The notes below the pieces were generated by a model. It saw only the letters and a program-made list of their open reading frames with translations, was not told the DNA's origin and did not search any database. A DNA stretch of 64,000 nt from Lithodes maja. Lineage: Eukaryota > Arthropoda > Malacostraca > Decapoda > Lithodidae. The stretch is from the NCBI GenBank assembly GCA_037953745.1, contig JBAKBP010000184.1, forward strand, positions 124,001-188,000, in the 5' to 3' direction. The position numbers were made by a program, and so were the translations under genes. Positions 9,800-19,484 of the stretch are shown in pieces (position 1 is the stretch's first letter; every line of letters starts with the position of its first letter).

Positions 9800-11434
9800 C
9801 GTGTTCACATCCATGCACGAGCAGGGTATCGTCGAGGGAGTTGACCGCCGGTCACCCGGTTTTCCTCTCCTGTGTATTTCTGGTACCTAAGTAGAACTGC
9901 GACGTGATGCGCCCGGTGGTGGCTCTGTCGGCCCTCACCGGGCGCATCGTGCACACACGGTTTCGGATGCTGCCGGTACCCCAGGTACGCCTGGCCCTGC
10001 GCCCTCTGTCGTGGGTAGTGTCGCTGGCCCTCCAGGATGCGTCTTGGCTCGTTCCTCTCCATCCTCGATTCCAGCGATTCTTGGCCGTTCGGACTTCCGG
10101 TCGTGTATTCCTGTTCGCCGGCCTTCCCTTCGGTCTCCACATCGCGCCGCTGATCTTCTCCACACTGGTGGGACAGGCTCTGGGTCCTCTCCTCAGGAGC
10201 GGGCTCCAGCTCCTGTTTTCCTTGGCCGATTGGTTGATAGTTTCCGTAGCCCTCGGACTGTGCGTACGCGACGCCCTCACAGTCGTTCGCCACGTCGCAC
10301 AGTTAGGGTTCCCCATCGATGTTCCCAAGTCACGCTTGACCCCGTCGCGTGTCGTGCCATGGGTCGGTCTCGCATGGGTTTTGTCCGGCGCTACGGTGAC
10401 CCAAGGTCTGCCGGACGCAGTGCATCTTCGGCGGAAGGTCTTCGCCGTGTTGCACTCGGTCTCTCTCCCGGGGTGGCTCTGGGACTCGTTAGTGGGTTCG
10501 CTGCATTGGGCCGCTCTGCCCATTCCCTTAGGGAGCCTCAGGCTACGCCGCCTCCTCCTCATGGGCACCGAGGTGTTTCCGTTGACCCCTATGGATCGGC
10601 TCCTGCCGCTCCCGCGTACTGTTCGCAGACGCTTCGGTCACTGGGTTGCTCGGGGCACGCTCTCTGCGGCTGTGCCCTGGACCGCCCCCCCGCCGGCGAT
10701 CTGGGTAGACACAGATGCGTCAAGCGAGGTAGGGTGAGGTTCCCATTCAAACCTGGGACGTCCACTTCCCGGCAGATGGGTGGGTCTCCCTCCCCTTACC
10801 CGTCTATGCCCTCGAACTGTTGGTTCCTTTGTTCTTCCTGAGTGACCACGCGCTGGCCCTTCGGGGAAAGTCGGTGGCCTTCGGGATGGACACTCAGACA
10901 GCTGTCCACTGTTTCCTAAAGCGGGGGTCCTCCAGGTCATTGACTCTATTGGGGATCTCGGTGGAGTTGTTCTTCCTCGCGAACCGACACACCTTTTCCT
11001 TGCATGCCTCCTCCCTGCCCGGGCCTGCCACCCTGTGGGCGGACGCCCTGTTGAGAGGACAGGGCGTTCTTGTAGAATGGGCAATGCAACGGACTGTGTT
11101 CGACGACCTCGCGGCTTCCTGGGGTGTTCCGGAGGTCGACTTGTTCGCATCGGAGGTGCCGCGCCAGTTGCCTCAGTACCTATCCCTCCGGCCTCGCACT
11201 CCGGAGGGGGGTCCGGACGCTTTCATGGTCGACTGGAACGGGTGGCGGTCGATATACATATTTCCGCCACCAGACGCACTGTTGATGTGCAAAGTCCTCG
11301 CGAGGCTGTGGCTGTACCGCGGCAGCGTCTGGCTACTCGTGCCTCTGTGGCCGGCACAGGCTTGGTACGCCCGGTTGACGCGGTGGTGCCCGGGTCCGGT
11401 CCCTCTACCTGTCTCCGACTTCCACTTGAGCTAG
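9800..11434 (+). pseudogene. DIRS-1 reverse transcriptase/RNase H, inactivated
   Basis: The sequence is homologous to DIRS-2 19485-21115. Frame 9904-10737 covers the RT and 10820-11434 covers RNase H through DLFASEVPRQLPQ. The YLDD catalytic box of DIRS-2 reads SLAD here (10219-10230), and motif A reads ALQDASWLVP instead of DLKDAYWHVP, so two catalytic aspartates are gone. A TGA interrupts the frame at 10735-10737, inside the DTDASSEVG motif of RNase H, and there are frame breaks near 9888 and 10740-10820. The enzyme cannot be active. Confidence 0.9.
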
Positions 11435-11439
11435 GTTGG

Positions 11440-12457
11440 GGATCTGCGGACCTCGTTGGCCTTCGCATCGTGAATGTTCATGAGGCACGGTGGCTCCCAG
11501 TCCACGGCCGGGACCTGCCTGACTTCCTGAAGCGTTCCTGGCCGCCTTCTCCTTGGGGGACTTACGGGTCCCGCTGGAGGTCTTTTACTAGGTGGCTACA
11601 GGACACTCGCCAGACAGTTGGCTCTCCTTCCCTCGTCCTACACTCCTTGTTTCACCTCTTCCGTACACGTCACTTTCACGTCGACGCTATACGTACCCAC
11701 TTGTCTGCCGTCCGGGGGGTCTTTGAGTCCGTCGCTGGGCTGGTCGTTCCGCCGCAGGAGCTGGATTCCTTCATGACGGCTGCCTTCCGGGACCGACCGC
11801 CTCCGCGCCAGGTCCCTCCACAGTGGGATTTGGGGCGGGCTCTGGTCCTTCTGGCTTCACCCACGTATACACGGGCCGCTACACCGGTTCCGTTGCTCGG
11901 GCGTATGCTCTTCCTTGTCGCTCTGGCCACTGGGGATCGGGTGTCTGCACTAGCGGCATTGTCACGGCCCCAGGGCTGCGTGCGATTCTCCCCGTCCTTG
12001 CATGGCGTCACGATCGCCTCCTCCCCTCATTTTGTTGCCACGAATGAGAGGGAGACCCGCATTTTCCAGCCTTTCACCGTCCAGGCTTTACAGCGTGGGC
12101 ATACTCGCCATGTGTTGCGCCCGTGTGTTAGCCTTGCACTCCTCTGTTGCGTCTGTGGCGCCGCCTTCGGGTACTGCTGTGTGGGTGTCTCCTCGGACAG
12201 GTGGGAGGCTCTCGCAGGTGCGGATGGGACGCCACATTTGTCGGACCATTCGTGCCAGTCACCCTGTTTGTAGGGGTTCTGCGCGTGATGTGCGATCCTT
12301 TGCTGCCTCCTTCCGGTTCCTGCAAAGTCGATCCTTACCTGACATTGCCTCAGCGGTTTTGTGGTCTTCTATCAATTCCTTCATCTCCTCCTCCCTCTCC
12401 ATGTCCGGTGTTCGACCCACTCGGCCGGTGATAGCTCTCGGGGATCGTGTTTCCTAG
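11440..12457 (+). pseudogene. DIRS-1 tyrosine recombinase, inactivated
   Basis: The sequence is homologous to DIRS-2 21140-22147. The box-I arginine is kept in LATGDRVSALAAL. The box-II motif HDVR has become RDVR, and the nucleophilic tyrosine (FISSYLS in DIRS-2) is serine here (TCC at 12392-12394). The frame shifts near 12120, so the C-terminal third is read at 12002-12457. The family catalyses integration of a circular cDNA; this copy has lost the histidine and the nucleophile. Confidence 0.9.
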
Positions 12458-12887
12458 TGCTCTGGTGAAGATACCTGGTCTTCCCACCTTGTCCCTCGTT
12501 CTTTTACTTTGTTTTATTTGACAAAGGGGGGGGAGTACGGGTTTGCAACACTTGATTGCAAGTTTGGGATTATGTATTGTTACAGTACATAAGTGTTTTT
12601 GCCACATTGAAAATTGTGTTTTGTTATTGTGTTCAATGTTTTTGTTGGTTTTGGAAGAAAAGGGATTTTGGGTACAGTACCTTTTTGGTTTAAGACAAGT
12701 CTATGTTTTTGCATTACTATGAATGACGGGCATGTGTTAAAACTGTTCTTTTTAGCTACTCCTCAGTTTTTCACTCTTTTATTAAACTCTCTTGTTTAAA
12801 TTGTGTCTTTGTCATTCATAATTTTGTTTTATGCATTGTATTTTTTGGTATGTTGGGCTTGGATGTCCTCCTCCTATTTGTTATGCA
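12458..12887 (+). other. DIRS-1 3' untranslated region
   Basis: An AT-rich non-coding region that aligns well with DIRS-2 22148-22581, including a G run and GAATGACGGGCATGTGTTAA. Adenines are mostly conserved here, in contrast to the coding part. Confidence 0.75.
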
Positions 12888-13000
12888 GCCTTGACGTTGG
12901 ATTTGCCAAGACTACTAACAAATTGGGAGGTTTGACGTACCTCCCAACCTACCAAATAGGAAAACCTACTATTTGGTAGTAGTCTTGGAAAATCCAACGT
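12888..13000 (+). repeat. DIRS-1 internal complementary region
   Basis: The first part (GCCTTGACGTTGG ... CTACTAACAAA) is the reverse complement of a DIRS left end. The second part (TTGGGAGGTTTGACGTACCT ... ATCCAACGT) is the reverse complement of the right end. DIRS elements use such a region to template completion of the circular cDNA. The left terminal repeat it mirrors is no longer present in this copy. Confidence 0.85.
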
Positions 13001-13055
13001 ACATAATACCCTCCCTCACGCCGGACCCCTGCCCATCCGCGTTCTTCTGCTGACG

Positions 13056-13413
13056 TGAGATGTGATGACAAGAGAGGGTCGCTCATGTGCATGTTCGACA
13101 GGGATCTGCACATGACGGAACACGGGATGGGCCTTAAGCGGTAACTAAGGTAAACCCCTTTTTCTTCTCTTCTATGCTTTTTTCACCTTCGGTGGTAGTT
13201 TTGGTTAATGTACAACGTCTCCTAGAGCAAGATAAGGAGTAGACTCTAGACGTTTTTTTTTTAAACCGCGGTTGGAATGACGACATAGCAGTCAAAATAG
13301 ACAAGTCGTCATTGCAATTAGGTTAATAGCCTTGACGTTGGATTTTCCAAGACTACTACCAAATAGTAGGTTTTCCTATTTGGTAGGTTGGGAGGTATGT
13401 CAAACCTCCCAAT
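13056..13413 (+). repeat. DIRS-1 right terminal repeat
   Basis: It matches the DIRS-2 right terminal repeat (22751-23106) closely, from the GTGAGATGTGAT start to CCTCCCAAT at the end. The outer part contains two self-complementary blocks (CCAAATAGTAGG...CCTATTTGG and GGGAGGT...ACCTCCC). The left partner is missing. Confidence 0.8.
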
Positions 13414-13770
13414 TTTGCAGTTTAGGATATCAAGTGAAGAGCTAAGGAGAAGGTTAGGTATCAAGAATATCAGTGATGAGATGCGTATTAGCAAGCCTTG
13501 ATGGTTTCGACATGTGGAGAGGATGGACGAACTAAGCTGGGTGAAAAGATGCAAGTCCATGAATGTGGAGGGAGTTTCACCAAGGGGCCAACCAAAAAGG
13601 CGTGGGATCGGAGTTCGGAATTTGCCGTCTGATCAAGTAACCTGACAAGTGAAGCAGCTCTTAACAGGGTTGCCTGGAACGTTGACATTAGGATGTGAGA
13701 CCGGAACTGCGCTTCGTGTGGAGAACTCGGTCGGGAGTACCATGTGACTTATAATAGACAAGTAACAACC
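13414..13770 (+). pseudogene. RTE-like LINE C-terminal fragment
   Basis: The plus strand encodes RISSEELRRRLGIKNISDEM, WFRHVERMDELSWVKRCKS and a GQPKRRG-type basic tail, the usual C-terminal region of RTE-like LINEs and comparable to LINE C at 48756-49013 (minus). Stops and frameshifts make it a relic. DIRS-1 ends exactly at its left edge, so DIRS-1 probably inserted into this LINE and the left part was lost along with the left end of DIRS-1. Confidence 0.65.
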
Positions 13771-13799
13771 CGTCACTTACGTATTATGTCTGGAACTGA

Positions 13800-14110
13800 C
13801 TAAGTGACAGAAACCAAAACATTAGTGTGAGACTCACACTCAATAAAAAGAAGCCGGGTGAGGATGACTGGAGCGGCCGTTCTCGTTGTTAGGGCAGACC
13901 TCCTCGGTGTCGGGCAGTCCCACTCCACCTGAGATTTATACAAGGAGTCAATGTTGCATAAGGATAATGCAAACATGATAATTATGACAGGTTTAATCAA
14001 TGTGATACTGCCTACTTGTCATAATAGTCTTTTGATAGTGAGATTACTAAACTAACAAGGAGACTTCAGAACTCTGTTCTAACCCAGATAGTTTTCTCAT
14101 ATACTGTATA
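13800..14110 (+). repeat. Family R copy 2, left part
   Basis: It matches 3345-3700: AGCCGGGTGA, the AGGAGTCAATGTTGCATAAG block, GTGATACTGCCT and ACTAACAAGGAGACTTCAGA. The match breaks off where LINE A3 starts at 14113 and resumes at about 24265, so this R copy was split by LINE A3. Confidence 0.75.
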
Positions 14111-14112
14111 TA

Positions 14113-14803
14113 TAATATCTATCTATTGCCAGACGCCGTGATCCACGGAGGGGTGGCCACGAACGAAACGGCCCCATGCACCTCTGTCCCCAGTCAGTCT
14201 ATGCCTCTCCTCCCATCCAGCACCGCCTTCACTCATATACTTCTTAACTCCATCCTTCCACCTCTCACTCATTCTACCTCTCCCTCTGTCCTTCCACCTC
14301 ACTCTCGTACTCTCTTAATCATTATCTCGCTTCCCATACGTTCCACATGGCCGAACCATCTCAAGGTGTTCCTTTTCACACTTTCAAGCACATCTACATC
14401 CTCACCACACCTCTCTTGTACTCACTCATTCATCTGTCTATCCCTCCATGTAACTCCGCACGTACTTCTTAAGTAACTAATTTCCACCCCTCTCACTCTT
14501 GGTTTGAGACTTTGAGTCTCTTCACCAATGTCCATGCTTTGCTCCCGTAAGTCAGTGTTGGGATTACCACACTGTCATGCAAGGACTTCTTTACTTCCAT
14601 GCTGACCACCCTATTTCGTGTTACTGCTTTCAGCATTCCTACAACCTTCTTTCCCTGTTGCACCCACTCCTGCAATTCTTCATCCATACTCCCATCTTTA
14701 CTCAACACACTGCTCAAATACTTAAATGAGCTGACATTCTCCATAGCCTGACCGTTCAACCTCACCTTACACTCTATGGCTGCACCCCTTTCAAAGACTA
14801 TAA
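14113..14803 (-). mobile_element. RTE-like LINE copy A3, 3' part
   Basis: Minus-strand copy of the A family. It begins with the TATC-type tail and TTGCCAGACGCC, and carries the C-terminal region and the VSSFKYLSSVLSKDGSMDEE block. The LINE stops abruptly at ACTATAA (14797-14803) and resumes at TCTTGCTCTTCC (23107) beyond DIRS-2, in register with the uninterrupted copy A1 (227-215). It is therefore the 3' half of a LINE split by DIRS-2. Confidence 0.9.
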
Positions 14804-15112
14804 TTTGTTAGTAGTCTTGGCAAATCCAACGTCAAGGCTATTAACCTAATTGCAATGACGACTTGTCTATTTTGACTGCTATGTCGTCATTCCAACCGCG
14901 GTTAAAAAGAAAACGTCTAGAGTCTACTCCTTATCTTGCTCTAGGAGACGTTGTACATTAACCAAAACTACCACCGAAGGTGAAAAAAGCATTAGAAGAG
15001 AAGAAAAAGGGGTTTACCTTAGTTACCGCTCAAGGCCCATCCCGTGTTCCGTTATGCGCCGATCCCTGTCGAACGTGCGCATAAGCGACCCTCTCTTGTT
15101 ATCATTTTTTCA
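14804..15112 (+). repeat. DIRS-2 left terminal inverted repeat
   Basis: It starts TTTGTTAGTAGTCTTGGCAA and is the reverse complement of the right repeat from about 23058 back to 22751, including the shared ATGACGACTTGTCTATTTTG and CCTTATCTTGCTCTAGGAGA blocks. Inverted termini are characteristic of DIRS1-type elements. Confidence 0.9.
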
Positions 15113-16426
15113 CGCGTCGCCATTGTTGAAGTCCACTTTTGTTGTGCTCCTTCAATTCACCCTGTTTTAGGTTCGTTTCGGCTTTTCTGGCCTTCTTTTT
15201 GCTAGACAGATGTTACGTGATCTAGGACACACCTAAATGGGCTCCTCAGTGTGTTTAATGGAGACGCGTGTGGAAATAGCTACCGAAGGTACGGGGGCGC
15301 TTGGCGTTCCCCGTCTATATGTTTTCATTCTTTCTCTTTTCATATTCTTTTTTCCTGTTAGTCTGGGCATAGTTTAGCTTTTAGCTTCAGTTAGCCTAGC
15401 TTGTTTATCATTCAGGAATTGCTATGCCCTTATGAGTTCTCATTTTTTCATAGCCTAGGTGTACAGTTGGTTCCCAATCTGAGATTTCGTGGTGGCGGTG
15501 CTGTTTGTAGTGTTTGTGTCAGCCACATAACTAGCGTTATTCCCGAGTCCCCCCTTTCGAGCCTTCACTGTGTCTCAAGGGCCTGGGCGCTTAGTGGTTC
15601 GTGATACCCAGAGGTACCCCACGGGGGCCTCTCCCTCACTCCACAGGGTTTTTCGCCCCTGACACATTCTCTACTCGCGGCTAGGCCACCCTTTTTCTCG
15701 CCAGTTTCGTTACTGGTTTTTTGTGTTCCCTTCCTGTTTTCACCTTCATCCTTTCATAACTTTTGCCCAATCTTGGGGTACCCCACGGGGGCCCCTGTTG
15801 TGCCAAACCACCCTACCTGCCACTTCTTCTCATGGGCTTTGCTCTATCTCTGTGGGTTGGGTGGTTCCCAGGGGATGTGCCTCCTCTCCCCTGGTGTGCC
15901 TTCCTTGCCTCTCCCTTGACCGGTCGAGTCAGGACATTTTCAAGGAAGACACTGCTCAGCTTGATGGTCACGGTCATCGTCGCTTGGAGATACGGAGTTG
16001 ACGCTTGTTTGCGGGCCTTTTTTGGTTTTCCTAGGCGCCCCTCTCGCTTGTTCGGCACCGGGCCCTCTTGGCAGGTCCCGCAAATTTGCGGAGTGCTCGA
16101 TTCGGCCCTCTGGGTCGTTTCGGCTCCCCGCATATTTGCGGTGGTCGCTGGGGGGTCGCGTGGCGATGTGGGAGGTTTGTGTCGGTACGGATCTACCTCC
16201 ATTGGCCCGCAAATTTGCGGTTATAGTTGGCTTTCACTGTTGACCCTTTTTTGTGTCATATTGTTGCCTATTACTATATTGGCGTCTACACTTTATGGAG
16301 TTAGGGCCCTGCATGTGAGGTGTTGAGTGGTGTTTAACACTTTCTCCATCTTTGCAGGTTCTGCTTGTGCTTTTCAGCATCGCCTGCCCTCATCGCCTAC
16401 CTCAGTGTTCCCGGTTTCGAGTTGTG
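15113..16426 (+). other. DIRS-2 leader (5' untranslated region)
   Basis: Between the left repeat and the first gag ATG lies a GC-rich leader. GGTACCCCACGGGGGCC occurs twice (15613-15629 and 15776-15792), and a palindrome CCGCAAATTTGCGG or a one-base variant occurs three times (about 16078, 16128 and 16207). A pyrimidine-rich stretch ending in TTTGCAG (16351-16357) resembles a 3' splice site just before the gag frame. An open frame at 15763-16326 shows no domain and is probably not coding. Confidence 0.6.
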
Positions 16427-19266
16427 ATGCCTTGCTTTCGCCAGGGCTGTGGCTCCCCTTGTTTGGAGTGCCACCGGTCTTGCCTCCGCCACTCCCAATG
16501 TGTGTCCTCTACGGCCTACCTCCCTGCGCTGTGTGGTCCGTGCATGGACTTGGTGGATGTGGTGGACAATCGCCCTGGTTCCTCTGACGCAGCGGCGGCC
16601 TCGGCATCCCTTCAGTCCGTGTGGGCGGTGGTCTCCCACCACATTCGATCTGTGGGCCATCGCTCACCGGCTTTTGTGGATGACCGGATCCGTGTGGCCC
16701 TGGGCATCCCTGACCCGTCTGGGGGCCGTTTACCTGGCCCTCTTCCTGCTCGGGCCCTTCTTCCTGGGTCCCGTGGTCGGTCGCCGCATCGTCGGGAGGA
16801 TCCTCAGCTCCGTCCACGCTCTCGCTCTCCTCGTCGTCCGTCCTCTGCTGCCCCTCCTCGTCCTCCTGCTGACCTTGACTCCGGCCGTCGCCCTCGTCAT
16901 GGTTCTCGCCCTGCGGCCAGGGTTAGCGTCTCTGCCCCTGTACGCCCTCCCCTGGCCTCTCCGGATCGGGGCTCTACCACTTTCCGCCCGCTTCCCCTGC
17001 ACATGAGGCGTCCTCTTCATGTGTCCTCCACGCGGGCGGACGTCCATCATGTAGCTGGCCCTCTGCTCCCTCCTCCTACTCTGTCCAGGGGGGAGCGCCA
17101 GGTTGTCGTTGCTTCTCCTCCTACTTCTCCTGCTTCTGTGCCTCTTCTTCCTTCGCGGTCTCGTCCCAAGGTGGTGGTTCCTCCCTTCTCCTCCTCGGTG
17201 TCGGGCCGCCCTGTTCTGTCAGCCCCGGGGATCCTTGCTTTGTTTCCCCCGCGGCTCCTTCTGACCTCCTTTCGCCCGGCCAGCCTTCCCACTCCCGTCA
17301 TCCTACTCCTCTTCCTTCTTCGATCCCTGATCTTCGGCTTCCGGCTCCCCGAGTGGGTACCCCGCCGCTTGACTCGGTAGAGTATAGCGAGGTTTCGGGG
17401 TCCCCTTTCTCGGGGGCTGACGTGTCGCTGGAAGAGGGGGAGGATGATGTTTCCCCCTCGGGCGTTAGTGAGCGGGGGCGAGACCCTCTGGGACGCCACG
17501 GCGGTCGTCGCTCGCCTTCTTTGGGCCGCGACGCTGCTGTTTCGTGTCATGGGTCTCGCTCTCGCTCACGCTCGCCCCTGCGGGCCGAACAATCTTCGGG
17601 GGGTTCGCCTCTCTCGGATCGATTTTCGGCTCTGCAGGGGTGGGTTGTGTCACACTTCGACGCGCGATTGGAGGCGATGCAGGACTCCCTCTTGTCGCGC
17701 TTCTTGGCGGTGACACAACCCCAGCGCCTCACCCAACCTGCCCCTGCTTTGGTCCCCCTCCCCTCTGCGGTGGACCACATTCCCTCTCGCCCTGCTTCCC
17801 CTCCTGCCCGGTCGTCGGCTAGCACTGCTCCTGCCCTGGCTCAGGTGGTTCCCCCTGCTGTCTCCCATGCGGGGGTCCTCCGTCTGCTAGGGCAGGGTCC
17901 GCGCTTGCCCCCCATCCAGAAGGCCAAGGTCCCGTCGAGGACTATGCCTCTCCTCTATGGCTCCTTGGCTGTTTGGAAGGGGGTGCAGGCCTCCCACCCG
18001 GGGCGTGCTACCGATTTACCGTCCGGTGAGAGGGCCCTACCTTTGGGCTGGTCGGTGCAGCTTAATGATAAACTGCAGTTTAGGGCGATCAGGGAGGATG
18101 GTCAGGTGGCCGACGTGGAGGTTCGGGCTTACCCGACGAGGACTGACCTTCAGTACTTTTCGGTTAAGCCCAAGCCCCCGTCTGCTCCTCGTACTAAGCT
18201 CTGGTCAGACTTCAGCCGCCAGGACATCCTTCAAGATGTTCAGTCCCTCACTGTTTTGACGGGGCTGTCCTCCTATGGGACGGGTTTGAGCGACGACGGT
18301 AAGCCTGGCTTGTCCGTCGTCCTTGATAATCCTCTCCCATTGGAGGCCTGGTTTGCTGAGGCCTTAGAGTTTGCTAACCGTTCCGTCGACAGATCTTCTT
18401 CAATCCCTCCCCCAGAGTCGTCACTGCTTTTGCCTCCTCTTGTGTCTGTCGCCGGATTGGATGGCAAGTTCTGGTCCTGGATTAGCGCTCCCAAACTTGA
18501 AATTTGTGCTATTGCTAACCCGTTCTTTTCCCACCCAGATAAGTCCTCTGTCGACAGGGATTTTACCTTGCGGCAGAGGGTGGCGAACTTATTTTCTTGT
18601 TTTTTAGGTTCCCTCCAGACCTCTGTTCACCACCTGCGACTTATCGAGGCGACTGCACCTGGCGATCTTCGCGAGGGTTTGGACCACGTTAGGCGAATCC
18701 ACCTTCAGCTCGCGGTGTCTTTGGTTCCCGAGCTGAAGGCGGTTTTGTGCGAGGCTACTCGGCAACGCCAAACGGTAAGGTCCTCGTTCTGCCGGAAGGC
18801 CCCTTTGGATATTCGTCAGGGTTTGTTGTACTCTGAATTATATACATCGGGGCTGTTCGCGCAGGATGCTTGGGAACGCTACGCTTCTCTGTCAGCGGAC
18901 CCTGCTTACGACACGCAAAGACGCGCTGTGTCGCGACCAGGGTCTTCGCAGTCCCGTCCTTCTGCCGGTCCTCCTCGGAGTGCTAGTGCCACTGCTGCTG
19001 CCAAGAAAGGGCGCAGGAAAGGGAAGTTGCCGGCTAGAGCGTCGGTTCCGCCTCGCACTTCTGCTCCTGCTCCCTTTCATCCCCGCCGAGAAGGGGCTGG
19101 CCAGCCTTCCACTTCCGGCCGCACTTCGACGGGGTCCGACGCACGACGGACAGGGGATGGGGTGTCCCGCCCTTTTCGACGAGGTGGGGGGGGTAGGGGT
19201 GGTCAACGAGGGTCTTATGACCGCAAGGACCGTACCGGGGGACCCTCCACGTCAAAAAATGTGTAG
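16427..19266 (+). pseudogene. DIRS-2 gag, one frameshift
   Basis: The first ATG of the frame (16427) gives a Cys-rich N-terminus, CFRQGCGSPCLECHRSC followed by further Cys and CGPC, which looks zinc-binding. A long Pro/Ser/Arg-rich region follows. The frame is lost at about 17250, in a run of five C where DIRS-1 has six, and continues in the next frame to 19266 (637 codons from 17353). The second half has WSDFSRQDILQDVQSLTVLT, a folded region with GDLREGLDHVRRI, and a basic Gly/Arg-rich tail, typical of a nucleic-acid-binding Gag. A sequencing error in the homopolymer is possible. Confidence 0.8.
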
Positions 19267-19484
19267 GTTCTCCGGGTCGGTCTCCTCCCTGTTCTCCTTC
19301 TCGCCTCGCCGACCGGGTCGCTCACCTCATCTCGGGGGCTCCCACAGGTTGTTTTCGCCCTTGCGCCCTTCGATGGCCGCGAGGGACGTGGGGGCGAAAG
19401 ATTGCACGGAGGGGTCTAACCTGGAGATGGAAGTCCAGACCCCCACTCAGCTGTTGTCAACGACACCGGCCTGTCTCTTCGGAG

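Larger units (their letters stand above)
7300..13413 (+). mobile_element. DIRS-1: decayed DIRS retrotransposon, 5'-truncated
   Basis: Order and sequence match DIRS-2 (14804-23106): gag remnant, RT/RNase H, tyrosine recombinase, 3' untranslated region, internal complementary region and right terminal repeat. Matching begins inside gag (7305 aligns near 16590), so the left terminal repeat and leader are absent. About 425 bp of gag (DIRS-2 17770-18195) is also deleted at about 8515. The right end is CCTCCCAAT at 13406-13413. Coding differences from DIRS-2 are strongly concentrated at DIRS-2 adenines. Key catalytic residues are lost. Confidence 0.9.

Noticed and set aside
7305..12457. A true diversity-generating retroelement
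   Set aside because: No template repeat/variable repeat pair, no Avd-like gene and a DIRS rather than DGR reverse transcriptase. Only the mutational signature is similar.
7318..13300. Many overlapping open frames on both strands of DIRS-1
   Set aside because: GC-rich, A-poor sequence has few stop codons. Only frames aligning to DIRS-2 proteins were kept.
15763..16326. 187-codon frame in the DIRS-2 leader
   Set aside because: No domain, no equivalent in DIRS-1, and it overlaps repeated palindromes.
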